NCBI GenBank assembly: GCA_937891765.1
Contig: CALAGQ010000002.1
Span: 1-64,000 of the forward strand
Origin: an uncultured Nitrospina sp.
Lineage (GTDB): Bacteria > Nitrospinota > Nitrospinia > Nitrospinales > VA-1
Reading direction: 5' to 3'
Length of the DNA: 64,000 nucleotides
Below are positions 44,925 to 53,789 of the stretch, in pieces. Positions within the stretch are counted from its first letter, which is position 1. Each line of letters begins with the position of its first letter. The notes below the pieces were generated by a model. It did not search any database. It was not told where the DNA came from and worked only from the letters and a program-made list of their open reading frames with translations. The translations under genes were made by a program, and so were the position numbers.

Positions 44925-46607
44925 ATGAATGCTAAAGATACATCAACAAAAACAGAAACATCGCAGCCTCGCCGATTCTCGAATGATGAAAATCTAAACA
45001 CCCTGCTCAACAGCGTGGTCAATGAAGTAGGCGCATATGCTGATCGGCTTGGCGGACAGATTAAAAAGCTATCGGATATAGGCCGGGCTCTTTCAGGGGT
45101 TTACGATTTAAACGTCCTTCTTGAAATGATTGTTGATCAGGCCCGAAATTTCACCAACGCAGATGCCGGGACTTTATATATTGTTGAAGACAACACCCTC
45201 CGTTTTCAAATTGTTCAAAACGATAGTTTGAAAATTAGAATGGGTGGAAAAACCGGAGAAACGATTCCTTTTCCGCCGGTTGAGTTAAAGAAATCTAATG
45301 TTTCCGCCTTCGTCGCCTTGAAAGGGGTGTCCATAAACATTCCGGATGTTTATGATACCGACCTTTTTGATTTCACCGGCCCCAAAAAATTTGATCAATC
45401 CACCGGATACCGCTCCCAGTCCATGCTGGTCGTTCCAATGCGTAACCACGATGGCGATGTGATTGGTGTTTTGCAACTTTTGAATGCCACCAATCCCAAT
45501 AACGGCAAGGTGATTTCGTTTTCACAGGATTATGAAAATCTTTCTGAATCGTTGGCTTCACAAGCGGCAGTTTCCATCACAAACGCAAAACTGATTTCCA
45601 ACATAACCGAATTGTTTGAGGCCTTTGTTAAAGTCATGGCTACCGCCATTGATGAGAAGTCTCCTGTTACCGGCGGCCATATTCGCAGGGTGGCGGATCT
45701 GACCCTGACTATGGCGGATGTCATCCATAACTCAAAAGAAGGCCCGTATAAGGATATAACATTCTCACCGGATCAGATTTACGAATTAAGAATTGCCGCC
45801 TATATGCACGATATAGGAAAAGTTACGTCTCCAGTTGAAATTGTTGAAAAGGCCAAAAAGCTCCAAACTATTTTTGACCGTATCCAATATGTTCGTTTGA
45901 GAATGGCTTACATCAGCCAGAAAATTATGTTGGAGGGTCAGAATACCAAGATAGAATTATTACAAAACGGCTCTGACTCTGGAAAATTAAAAGCCCTTGA
46001 AAAAGAAACTCTCGACAAATTGGAAGAAATAAAAGAAATACGGGAATTCATTAATAAGTGTAATGAACCGGGCGAATTTCTTGAGGATGAAACCCTGGAA
46101 AGATTAAAAGAACTATCTAAAAAGACCTATATTGATGATGAGGGAGAGCAACAACCCTTCCTGACGGAAGATGAATTGGTCAACCTGTCAATTCGGCGGG
46201 GAAGCATAACAGAAGCAGAAAGAAAAAAGATGCAGGATCATGCAGCAGTGACCTTAAGAATGCTAAAACAAATCCCCTTTACCAAAAAACTGAAAAACGT
46301 CCCCAGTTTTGCCGGAGCTCACCATGAATTTATTAATGGAAAAGGCTATCCTCTGGGTCTGAAGGGGGACGAGATTCCTTTTGAGGGAAAATTGATGGCT
46401 GTCACCGATATTGCCGAGGCCCTGACCGCATCAGACAGACCCTATAAAAAAGCAATGCCTTTGGAAACGGTCTATCGCATCCTCAGATCCATGGCCGAAA
46501 AAGAAGAACTGGATAATGGCCTGGTTGAATTGTTCATCGAAAAAGAGGTTTACAAACTATATCAGGAAACATACGAAAACGGTTCCAAAGAAAAACAAAA
46601 CGCCTAA
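44925..46607 (+). CDS. GAF-HD-GYP cyclic di-GMP phosphodiesterase
   Basis: The 560-residue protein has a GAF sensory domain (about residues 55-215, with MLVVPMRNHDGDVIGVLQLL) and a C-terminal HD-GYP domain. The HD reads AAYMHDIGKV, and the GYP-region motif HHEFINGKGYPLGLKGDEIP is present (residues are His/His then GYP). Between HD and GYP is an insertion of about 150 residues (KKLQTIF to TIDDEGEQ region), longer than standard. It should degrade cyclic di-GMP and regulate motility or attachment. No transmembrane segment is seen. Confidence 0.92.
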   Translation: MNAKDTSTKTETSQPRRFSNDENLNTLLNSVVNEVGAYADRLGGQIKKLSDIGRALSGVYDLNVLLEMIVDQARNFTNADAGTLYIVEDNTLRFQIVQNDSLKIRMGGKTGETIPFPPVELKKSNVSAFVALKGVSINIPDVYDTDLFDFTGPKKFDQSTGYRSQSMLVVPMRNHDGDVIGVLQLLNATNPNNGKVISFSQDYENLSESLASQAAVSITNAKLISNITELFEAFVKVMATAIDEKSPVTGGHIRRVADLTLTMADVIHNSKEGPYKDITFSPDQIYELRIAAYMHDIGKVTSPVEIVEKAKKLQTIFDRIQYVRLRMAYISQKIMLEGQNTKIELLQNGSDSGKLKALEKETLDKLEEIKEIREFINKCNEPGEFLEDETLERLKELSKKTYIDDEGEQQPFLTEDELVNLSIRRGSITEAERKKMQDHAAVTLRMLKQIPFTKKLKNVPSFAGAHHEFINGKGYPLGLKGDEIPFEGKLMAVTDIAEALTASDRPYKKAMPLETVYRILRSMAEKEELDNGLVELFIEKEVYKLYQETYENGSKEKQNA

Positions 46608-46688
46608 CTTTCACCCCACCAAAGCAGCCCCTGCCCTATCCCTTAGCAAACAGTTAAGAAATTTCTATTCCAATTATTTTAGAGCACG

Positions 46689-46931
46689 TTATTTGCTTTT
46701 AGGTTTATAGGGCCCGGTTCGAAGATAGTTGTCGTTCATTTTCACATGATTGTCGATTTGGGGAGCATCCTGTTCTTTCCCCTCGGGATGGCCATCATCG
46801 AACTTTTTTTCTAGAAGGTTTTTAGTTTTATCTGATAGGATTAACGTTCTTTGTTTCCGGGCTTGGGTTTTCTTTTTGGCAAACATTTGTTTATATTTTT
46901 TTTTGTCCTCGTGGGACATATTCAGAACCAT
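46689..46931 (-). CDS. Unknown small basic protein
   Basis: From ATG 46931 (or 46919) the protein is 76-80 residues, Lys-rich at the start (MSHEDKKKYKQMFAKKK) and polar at the end. No signal or membrane segment, no family recognised. An in-frame opening extends to 46979, but without a better start. Convergent with the HD-GYP gene. Moderate confidence that it is expressed. Confidence 0.45.
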   Translation of the reverse strand: MVLNMSHEDKKKYKQMFAKKKTQARKQRTLILSDKTKNLLEKKFDDGHPEGKEQDAPQIDNHVKMNDNYLRTGPYKPKSK

Positions 46932-47024
46932 ATGGCACCGTAGTATAATTAACGTTTCAGAATTGTATAATCGCTCCAACTGAACTCAGGATACTTTACT
47001 TTCAACTGATTTTATAACTATTTT

Positions 47025-48377
47025 ATGCCTATTGAAAAAATAAAGGAGGCTTTCAAGGATTCGGATGTCCAAGAGATTTCATTACGCGATCTTATTATCG
47101 ATTTGGACCACTTTGAAATTGCCCGGCGGCTTCACGAATTGAATAGGGAGCAGAAAGTGCAGATTTTTCATCTTCTTGAGAGTGATGAAAAAAGACAGGA
47201 GCTCCTCTATGAAACTGATATGGATAGCCGTCTTGAAATCCAGGAAACGCTGGATCGGGACTATTTGGCCGCTCTGCTGGATAGTATGCCAGAAGATGAA
47301 GCCACGGACATAATTCAAGAGCACCCTGATGCCACCCAGGCAGAACTCCTGAGCAAAATGGAGGTTCAGGATGCGGAGGTCATTAAAGACCTAATACGTT
47401 ATGAAGAGGAAACCGCAGGCGGCTTGATGACTCCTGATTTCAACAAAATCCATTGTGATAGCAGAGCTGGGGACATCTTTACTAAAATAAGAAGGGAATC
47501 CAATAAAGAAACCATTCCTTATTACTACGTGGTTAATGAAATGGACCAATTGGTGGGCTTTTTCAAATTGAGGGATTTGCTGAATATCCAAACCTCAGCT
47601 ATGGCAAAAGAATTCACCCGTTCCGAAACTCCAAAAGTGCACCTGAATGACCCTTGTGAAAAGGTGGCTCAAATTATGGGGCAGGAACATCTAAGCAGTT
47701 TGCCTGTTGTGGACGACGACAATGTGATTCAAGGAATCATCACTTTTGATGATGTCATTCGGTCCATGCAAGACAGCGCCAGTGAAGACATATACACCAT
47801 GGTCGGAACCGCTAAGGTGGATCCATTCGCAAAAAAAATAAGCAACAAAATTATCGCCCGGGCACCCTGGTTGTTCACCACCTTTATCGGCGGGCTGGTC
47901 AGCGCATGGGTGCTGGAGTCTTACCAGACAACTCTTGCCGATTTTGCCGCAGTTATATTTTTCATTCCCTTTGTGATTGGGTTGGCAGGCAATGTAGGAA
48001 TTCAAGGTGCCACGGTCATTGTAAGGGGTTTGGCGACGGGTGATATTCAAAAAGATAATCTTGCTACGGTGGTCAAAAGCGAGCTGTCAGTTGGAGTATT
48101 AAACGGCGTGATTTTTGGATTGCTATGCGGGGGGCTTGTCTATCTGGCTTCCGAATCCATTTTGCACACCAACCCGGTACTGGGTTTAGTGGTGGGAACG
48201 GGAATTGTTCTCGCCGTTTCCGTCGCATCTCTGATGGGCTCATTAGCCCCGATACTGTTTATAAACCTGGACATTGATCCGGCCATCAGCACCGGCCCTA
48301 TGATCACCGTCATCAACGATATTCTTGGCCTGGCCATCTATCTTACAACAGCGGCTTATTTTTTTTCAAGCCTGTAA
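47025..48377 (+). CDS. mgtE: Magnesium transporter MgtE
   Basis: The 450-residue protein has the N-domain (superhelical, about residues 20-120), two CBS domains (about 140-260: MTPDFNKIHCDSRAGDIF and SLPVVDDDNVIQGIITFDD) and five C-terminal membrane helices (APWLFTTFIGGLVSAWVLE onward, NVGIQGATVIVRGLATGDI). This is a gated Mg2+ channel. A hairpin overlaps its stop codon. No Mg2+ riboswitch is obvious upstream. Confidence 0.95.
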   Translation: MPIEKIKEAFKDSDVQEISLRDLIIDLDHFEIARRLHELNREQKVQIFHLLESDEKRQELLYETDMDSRLEIQETLDRDYLAALLDSMPEDEATDIIQEHPDATQAELLSKMEVQDAEVIKDLIRYEEETAGGLMTPDFNKIHCDSRAGDIFTKIRRESNKETIPYYYVVNEMDQLVGFFKLRDLLNIQTSAMAKEFTRSETPKVHLNDPCEKVAQIMGQEHLSSLPVVDDDNVIQGIITFDDVIRSMQDSASEDIYTMVGTAKVDPFAKKISNKIIARAPWLFTTFIGGLVSAWVLESYQTTLADFAAVIFFIPFVIGLAGNVGIQGATVIVRGLATGDIQKDNLATVVKSELSVGVLNGVIFGLLCGGLVYLASESILHTNPVLGLVVGTGIVLAVSVASLMGSLAPILFINLDIDPAISTGPMITVINDILGLAIYLTTAAYFFSSL

Positions 48378-48385
48378 AACAGGCT
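48369..48385. terminator. Hairpin at the convergent mgtE / lipoyl-like stop codons
   Basis: AGCCTGT (48369-48375) and ACAGGCT (48379-48385) pair perfectly with a three-base loop. The hairpin covers the last mgtE bases and the stop of the convergent gene. The only flanking T-run is the one inside mgtE, upstream on the plus strand; downstream is AATCTTTCTC, so intrinsic termination would be weak. Confidence 0.45.
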
Positions 48386-48629
48386 AATCTTTCTCAGCCA
48401 GTTCCACTTCGATTAAAGCAGAATCCACTTCAACATAATCTCCTTCCATCACATAAAATTCTTTCACTCTCCCTTCCACTTCTGATAATAAAGTGAAATA
48501 ACCCTCAGAAATAATTTCAGCCACGGCGGTACCGGGAGCCACTTTATCTCCCTTTCGGACCAGGTATTTATCCACCTTGCCCGAAGTCATAGTGGGATAC
48601 ATGGCCGCCATGACAATATAATCTTCCAT
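48384..48629 (-). CDS. Lipoyl/biotinyl-like domain protein lacking the lysine
   Basis: The 81-residue protein has the E2-type lipoyl fold: YPTMTSGKVDKYLVRKGDKV, an EII hairpin and a GRVKEFYVMEGDYVEV strand. The hairpin where the lipoylated lysine should be reads SEGYFTLL, with Tyr in place of Lys in the E-x-D-K-A pattern. So it probably cannot carry lipoate or biotin and may be a degenerate or structural domain. No E1/E2/E3 genes are nearby. It is convergent with mgtE. Confidence 0.8.
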   Translation of the reverse strand: MEDYIVMAAMYPTMTSGKVDKYLVRKGDKVAPGTAVAEIISEGYFTLLSEVEGRVKEFYVMEGDYVEVDSALIEVELAEKD

Positions 48630-48735
48630 AATGCTTCCTCCAACTCAGAGATATTTGTAAAGCCCGTGCCTAAAAATAATTTATTACCAGAACATTAAAC
48701 AGTATAATAGGAAAACCTTTAACCCACTCCTAATC

Positions 48736-48945
48736 ATGAAACTAAGAACAGGCGATAACCTTTATGAGCCATTTTCCAGAAATACTGGAGAGATCACTTC
48801 TATCATAGAGCACCCAGAGGGAAAGGTCGTCAAGGTCCGTTGGCGCATACCCGGTGAACTACCCCATGACACCGAACTATTTTACAAAAAAGTTCAAAGG
48901 TGCGTTCGGGACGGACTCTACGAACACACCCCAAAACAGGATTAG
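48736..48945 (+). CDS. Small unknown protein, 69 residues
   Basis: Short, hydrophilic, with a likely beta-barrel-type pattern (GEITSIIEHPEGKVVKVRWRI, then PHDTELFYKKVQ). I do not recognise it. ATG 48736 follows an AT-rich stretch without a clear ribosome site. Convergent with the next minus-strand gene by 12 bases. Confidence 0.5.
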   Translation: MKLRTGDNLYEPFSRNTGEITSIIEHPEGKVVKVRWRIPGELPHDTELFYKKVQRCVRDGLYEHTPKQD

Positions 48946-48957
48946 ATAAAGTAGCTC

Positions 48958-49242
48958 TTAATGTTTGTAGACGGTATGTGAAGGACGGCCCGCAAGGATA
49001 TTTTCTTTACCCCAATTCACCACATTTTTAAATTTTTCCGATTGCATAAATTCATTAAATGCTTCCTCAGCACTCCACTCTGACACAATCAGGTATGATT
49101 GAGCATCGTTCACATCCTTGTATAAAAATGATTTCGAATGCCCCTCCATCTCATTCATGACTTTTATGACAGCATCAAAGGCATCTTCGAAAATCTTTTC
49201 TTTTCCGGGAATCATTTTATAGTTCATTCCTATCGTAACCAC
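48958..49242 (-). CDS. Antibiotic biosynthesis monooxygenase (ABM) family protein
   Basis: The 94-residue protein has the ABM pattern: VTIGMNYKMIPGKEKIFEDAF, then AQSYLIVSEWSAEEAFNEFM and a C-terminal AGRPSHTVY. Members form a ferredoxin-like beta-barrel dimer; some are heme-degrading (IsdG-like) or cofactor-independent oxygenases. The substrate is unknown. A ribosome site (AGGAGA) lies ahead of the start. Downstream of the radical SAM gene. Confidence 0.82.
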   Translation of the reverse strand: MVTIGMNYKMIPGKEKIFEDAFDAVIKVMNEMEGHSKSFLYKDVNDAQSYLIVSEWSAEEAFNEFMQSEKFKNVVNWGKENILAGRPSHTVYKH

Positions 49243-49279
49243 GTCTCTCTCCTTTGTGAAATTCTAATAATTAAATTGT

Positions 49280-50290
49280 TCAGGCAACAAGTTCCAGATG
49301 ATCGGCATCTTGTTGCAAAATAATCGAATCCAAACCAAAAATATTCTTAATGACGGAAATATTCTCCTTTTTATGTCCCAGATAAACAGATACCTTTCTG
49401 GAGGGCACCTTGAAAGTAACCGATAAAGGAACCTGTTTCAATCCCCGGATCATCTTTATCATTTGCTCCCGGGCAATACGGCTATCCACCAGATAGCGGA
49501 ATGCCGGATGAAAAGGCCCATCAACATAATTCTCCAGCAAGGATTTATCGGGATGCAAGCCCACCCTGATAACAGCAATACCGGCCTTTTCAAATTGGAT
49601 AACGGCTTCCTTCACAGCTTCAATCATTCTTTCCAAGCTCCATGGAGTATAAGTGCGATCTTGATACATATCAAATAATCCGGTATTTTTAATGACCAGC
49701 GTTGGATAAATCCTGACAAAATTCGGCCTAAGTTCTATGACATCCTTCACCGATTTTTGGAATTTTTGTTCGCTGTCGCCGGGAAGACCGGGCATTAATT
49801 GCAAACCCAAACGAAATCCCCTCTCTCGAATTTTTCTGACGGCAGACTGAATCACGTCAAAAGGACATTCACGCCCTACCAACTCCAAGACTTCATGATC
49901 AGTGGATTGTATCCCCAGCTCCACCGTTTCAACATGGTTTTCAGCTAATAATGAAAGCCTGTCATCATCAATGAACAAAGCATGGGTGGAAACCCGAATC
50001 GATTGGATTTGTCCCGATAAAATCCACGGCTGAACCGAGGACAACAAATATTTCTGCCGCTCCAGAGGAATACCGGTAAAACTTCCGCCGAAAAAAGCCA
50101 GCTCTCTTCTTTCAGGGAGTCGATTCAGATCCAACCCTTCTAAATGAGTGCGTAGAGTTTCTTTCAACATATTTCTGTCCGTCTTCTTTTCTGTGCCCGT
50201 TATTTTAGCCTGATTACAAAACGAGCACCGGTAAGGGCACCCTTCATGCGACACAAAAACCGGAACGATCAAATATTTTTTCTTTTTCAC
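49280..50290 (-). CDS. Radical SAM protein, Elp3/YhcC-like
   Basis: The 336-residue protein has the [4Fe-4S] motif C-x3-C-x2-C (GCPYRCSFCN) near residue 19, the AFFGGSFTGIP strand and QLMPGLPGDSEQKFQKS, typical of the Elp3/YhcC branch. A C-terminal region with KVPSRKVSVYLGHKKEN may be a TRAM-like or substrate domain. The reaction is unknown; tRNA or coenzyme modification are possible. It follows a small membrane protein in the same direction. Confidence 0.87.
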   Translation of the reverse strand: MKKKKYLIVPVFVSHEGCPYRCSFCNQAKITGTEKKTDRNMLKETLRTHLEGLDLNRLPERRELAFFGGSFTGIPLERQKYLLSSVQPWILSGQIQSIRVSTHALFIDDDRLSLLAENHVETVELGIQSTDHEVLELVGRECPFDVIQSAVRKIRERGFRLGLQLMPGLPGDSEQKFQKSVKDVIELRPNFVRIYPTLVIKNTGLFDMYQDRTYTPWSLERMIEAVKEAVIQFEKAGIAVIRVGLHPDKSLLENYVDGPFHPAFRYLVDSRIAREQMIKMIRGLKQVPLSVTFKVPSRKVSVYLGHKKENISVIKNIFGLDSIILQQDADHLELVA

Positions 50291-50318
50291 GGGTTAAGAA
50301 GTCAATTAACGGAAGAAA

Positions 50319-50519
50319 TCAAAACAAACCGGACAGGTAATGGAAAAACTGGTTGAGAGACCGCCAGATACCTATTAAGACAAGGACTAAAAAAAAACCT
50401 GCCAAAGCCATACTGAAACCAAATATGATTTTTGACGTGATGGTTTCCGGCTCGAAGCGAGGAGGTTCTTTGTCCTGAGGAATAGGATCTCTTTCATAGG
50501 GAAGTCTATTATTCGCCAT
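50319..50519 (-). CDS. Small membrane protein, 66 residues
   Basis: The polar N-terminus (YERDPIPQDKEPPRFEPETI) is followed by one membrane helix IIFGFSMALAGFFLVLVLIG and a short C-terminal part. No signal peptide. Function unknown. It starts 18 bases after the stop of the cyclic-nucleotide-binding gene. Confidence 0.65.
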   Translation of the reverse strand: MANNRLPYERDPIPQDKEPPRFEPETITSKIIFGFSMALAGFFLVLVLIGIWRSLNQFFHYLSGLF

Positions 50520-50537
50520 AATGAGTTCAATTCAAAT

Positions 50538-51012
50538 TTACTGGCGCCGATACATTTTTTCAAACTCAACCTTAAAAGACGCCATAGCGGAATTCATTTC
50601 ATCAAGCCGTTTGCTAATTATTTTTAAAAGATGGTCCTTAAATTTATTCAGGATGGCAGGATCAAGCGTTTTTAACAAATACCCATCCATTTTCAGCACA
50701 AGCACCCTGTTTTTGGCAATCACATTGGTGGATCTGGTTTTGCCGGTGATCAATGGAACTTCACCAAATATAGCACCCGGTTTTAGGGTATTGAGTTCCG
50801 CATCCGGCACCTCATCCTTGGTAATCGCCAGAACTCCTTTTAACAGGATAAAAATCGTTGAATCTTTCTCTCCCTGATGAATTACATAATCGCCCTTTTT
50901 ATGTTCGATAATGTGGCTGTCCAAGTTCGACAGGGTCTTTTTCTCCGCTGCGGTAAAAGGCTTAAAAAAAATCAATTTCCTTTAGCAACTTTAAAGCTTC
51001 CTGGTTGCGCAT
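50538..51012 (-). pseudogene. Cyclic-nucleotide-binding domain protein with a frameshift at a homopolymer
   Basis: Starting from ATG 51010-51012, the first frame gives MRNQEALKLLKEIDFF then TAA. The next frame continues KPFTAAEKKTLSNLDSHI and the full cNMP-binding core (GDYVIHQGEKDSTIFILLKG, GAIFGEVPLITGKTRSTNV). Removing one T from the eight-T run on the minus strand (50964-50971) joins both into a normal 157-residue protein starting LLKEIDFFKPFTAAEKK. An open frame of 145 residues also begins at a TTG at 50975. Sequence error, a true frameshift, or transcriptional slippage at T8 are all possible. Upstream neighbours are pentapeptide and rnc. Confidence 0.75.
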
Positions 51013-51048
51013 CGCTGTTTTCTTTTAAATGGTGAATATTTTTATATT

Positions 51049-51462
51049 CTAAGTTTCATTTTCCTGACATTCCCAGTACCCGTCTGCTGTCCAATGAATA
51101 TTAATATAATCAGGGAAAATCGTCTGTTTGTCAAAATTTGCCAGTTCTAACTGGTCACAGGTCAAGTTAATAGCCCCTTTCAGGTTCGCTCCATGCAAAA
51201 AAGAATCCATGAGTTCAGCTCCTTCAAAATCCGCATCTGAAAGGTTGGCCTCGCTTAAAACCGCCTGAGTCAAATCAGCCCTGACCAGTCTTGCTTTGCG
51301 GAGATCCGCTTTGATCAAATAAGCGGCTGTTAAATCTGCCTCAGTTAAATCCGCCTCATCGAGTTTGGCTCCCATTAACTTGGCGTTACTGAGGTCTACT
51401 CCTTTTAACTTATCCTTAGAGGCCTCAATTTCCTTTTTTCTTAAAATCCAATCTTCCAGCAT
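51049..51462 (-). CDS. Pentapeptide repeat protein
   Basis: The 137-residue protein has a run of A(D/N)LxX pentapeptides between about residues 20 and 95 (VDLSNAKLMGAKLDEADLTE, then ADLTAAYLIKADLRKARLVR). These form a right-handed quadrilateral beta-helix. The C-terminus is non-repetitive (DKQTIFPDYINIHWTADGYW). Function unknown; some relatives mimic DNA. Confidence 0.93.
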   Translation of the reverse strand: MLEDWILRKKEIEASKDKLKGVDLSNAKLMGAKLDEADLTEADLTAAYLIKADLRKARLVRADLTQAVLSEANLSDADFEGAELMDSFLHGANLKGAINLTCDQLELANFDKQTIFPDYINIHWTADGYWECQENET

Positions 51463-51538
51463 GCTCGATAATATCCAAAGGATTAATAACTGTAGGATGC
51501 TAATTTAATAAAAAACAGTTCAATTAAAAAGAGGCACA

Positions 51539-52258
51539 TCATTCAGAAGGGTCCGAAAAACTTTCCATGGCCATTTTAGCCGCTGCCTGCTCTGCTTCCT
51601 TCTTACTTTTCCCTAAACCCTGCCCTTTAACTTTATTTTTGATCGTCACCGCGACTTCAAATTCTTTTGCATGGTCCGGCCCCAGTTCGTTAACGACTTT
51701 GTAGGAGGGAGTGCACACCCACTTATTCTGTGTGTATTCCTGGAGCTCACTTTTAAAATCCCTGAATGACCAAGAGTGGGCGAATTTGGATATCTCCACA
51801 TCTAACAATGGAAGAAATACCTTGGAGGCAGATTCCAGTGCACCATCTCTGAACAAAGCTCCGGCAACAGCTTCAAAAGTATCTGCCAAGATGGAAGGTT
51901 TGTCTCTTCCCCCCGACAAATCTTCTCCCTTTCCGAGAAGCAGGTATTTGCCCAAGTCTATTTTCCGGGCAAGGTTTGCCAAGCAAGTCTCATTGACCAC
52001 CGCCGCACGAATTTTTGACAAGGTTCCTTCGGCATATTCACTGAATTTATGCACCAAGTAATCGCTTACAATAATATCAAGGACAGAGTCACCCAGAAAC
52101 TCAAATCGCTCGTTGTGCTTGAGAGATTCGTTTCTTTCATTTACGTAGGATTTATGAGTCAGGGCTTTATTGAGAAGTCTCAGGTCGGAAAATTCATACC
52201 CGAGAGTTTCCTGAAGGGGGGCAACGTCTTTGGCGCGATCAGAAGGAACTTCGATCAT
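51539..52258 (-). CDS. rnc: Ribonuclease III
   Basis: Cleaves double-stranded RNA in rRNA maturation and mRNA decay. The 239-residue protein has the signature NERFEFLGDSVLDIIVSDYL, the D-x-F-E-A-V-A-G-A motif (ADTFEAVAGALF) and a C-terminal dsRNA-binding domain (SELQEYTQNKWVCTPSYKV and QAAAKMAM). It follows fabF by eight bases, continuing the fab operon. Confidence 0.96.
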   Translation of the reverse strand: MIEVPSDRAKDVAPLQETLGYEFSDLRLLNKALTHKSYVNERNESLKHNERFEFLGDSVLDIIVSDYLVHKFSEYAEGTLSKIRAAVVNETCLANLARKIDLGKYLLLGKGEDLSGGRDKPSILADTFEAVAGALFRDGALESASKVFLPLLDVEISKFAHSWSFRDFKSELQEYTQNKWVCTPSYKVVNELGPDHAKEFEVAVTIKNKVKGQGLGKSKKEAEQAAAKMAMESFSDPSE

Positions 52259-52266
52259 GGCGGAAA

Positions 52267-53508
52267 TTAATCTAAAAATTTCTTAAAAATAAGGACCCCG
52301 TTGGTTCCACCAAAACCAAATGAATTGGAAACGCAAACGTTCAAATTTGCTTCGCGGGCGGTATTTGGCACATAATCCAAATCACAGTCAGGATCGGGAG
52401 TGGTGTAATTGATAGTCGGCGGAATCACTCCTTTTTGCATAGCCAGAAGAGTGAAAATTGCTTCGACTCCCCCTGCGGCCCCCAACAAATGCCCGGTCAT
52501 GGACTTAGTAGAACTGACAGCCAGCTTATAAGCATGATCGCCAAACGCGGTTTTGATAGCTTGTGTTTCCGTTGCATCAGCGCCGGTAGAGGTTCCATGC
52601 GCATTAATATAATCCACATCTTCTTTATTGATGCCGGCGTTGTTGAGTGCAAGTTTCAAGCAACGCGCGGCCCCCTCGCCACCTGGAGCGGTCGCCGTAA
52701 TATGGTAGGCATCGCCATTGAGACCATAGCCAATCACTTCGCCATAAATTTTTGCGCCACGTTTTTTGGCAATCTCCATCTCTTCAAGCATAACGACACC
52801 GCACCCTTCCCCGATCACAAAACCATCGCGATCTTTATCAAAGGGTCGACTGGCACCCTGAGGATCGTCATTGCGAGTCGACAAAGCCTTGGCCGCATTG
52901 AAGCCTCCAACACAAAGTGGAGTGATAACAGACTCAGTACCACCCCCGAACATAATGTCCGCATCACCGTACTGAATAAGCCTTGCGGCTTCCCCGATAG
53001 AATGCGTGCCTGTAGCACAAGCCGTGACCACGCAGGAGTTGGGTCCTTTTGCGCCCATCGTGATTGAGACCTGACCCGATGCCAGATTGGCAATCAACAT
53101 GGGAATAAAAAAGGGAGTGATTTTCTTCACTCCCTTTTCATTTAAAATATTGTGATATTTTTCAAGGGCGGGTAGTCCACACAGACCTACCCCGACTATG
53201 ACGCCGACCCGCTCTGCGTTCTGCTCATTGATCTCAATACCAGAATCCTCCAAAGCCATTTTACTGCAAGCCACGGCATAATGGATAAACCGGTCCATCT
53301 TCTTTACTTCTTTATGGTCTATGTATTGTTCTGGATCGAACCCCTGGACTTCTCCGGCGATTTTGACAGGAAAGTCTTCATCAGGAGTGAAGCTTTTAAT
53401 GAAATCCACTCCGGAACGGCCTTCAAACAAAGCCGTTTCGTTTTCACTCACCCCAATACCCAAAGGTGAAATGATCCCCAATCCAGTAATGACAACACGT
53501 CTTTTCAT
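52267..53508 (-). CDS. fabF: 3-oxoacyl-ACP synthase II
   Basis: Extends acyl-ACP by condensing with malonyl-ACP. The 413-residue protein has the active-site Cys in VVTACATGTHSIGEA and the two His in INAHGTSTGADATE and STKSMTGHLLGAAGG, giving a complete Cys-His-His triad. Start ATG 53508. It lies 29 bases after acpP. Confidence 0.97.
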   Translation of the reverse strand: MKRRVVITGLGIISPLGIGVSENETALFEGRSGVDFIKSFTPDEDFPVKIAGEVQGFDPEQYIDHKEVKKMDRFIHYAVACSKMALEDSGIEINEQNAERVGVIVGVGLCGLPALEKYHNILNEKGVKKITPFFIPMLIANLASGQVSITMGAKGPNSCVVTACATGTHSIGEAARLIQYGDADIMFGGGTESVITPLCVGGFNAAKALSTRNDDPQGASRPFDKDRDGFVIGEGCGVVMLEEMEIAKKRGAKIYGEVIGYGLNGDAYHITATAPGGEGAARCLKLALNNAGINKEDVDYINAHGTSTGADATETQAIKTAFGDHAYKLAVSSTKSMTGHLLGAAGGVEAIFTLLAMQKGVIPPTINYTTPDPDCDLDYVPNTAREANLNVCVSNSFGFGGTNGVLIFKKFLD

Positions 53509-53537
53509 CCATGCACCTTGGAGATTATGATGACCAC

Positions 53538-53771
53538 TCAGTTGGTTCGGCTGGTTATATAACTTGTAGCATCCTGAACTGTGGCTATTTTTTCAGCCTC
53601 TTCATCGGGAATTTCAATATCAAATTCCTCCTCAAGAGCCATCACTAATTCGACCGTGTCCAGAGAATCGGCCCCAAGGTCATCAATAAAAGACGCCTCT
53701 GGAGTCACCTGTTTTTCATCAACACCCAACTGATCAACAATAATTTCCTTAACTTTTTCTTCAACTGACAT
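53538..53771 (-). CDS. acpP: Acyl carrier protein
   Basis: The 77-residue acidic protein carries the phosphopantetheine Ser in [20 protein letters not shown]. It accepts acyl chains from FabD/FabH and passes them along the pathway. Located between fabG and fabF as in most bacteria. Confidence 0.98.
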   Translation of the reverse strand: MSVEEKVKEIIVDQLGVDEKQVTPEASFIDDLGADSLDTVELVMALEEEFDIEIPDEEAEKIATVQDATSYITSRTN

Positions 53772-53789
53772 AATTGCTCCTTGTTGAAA

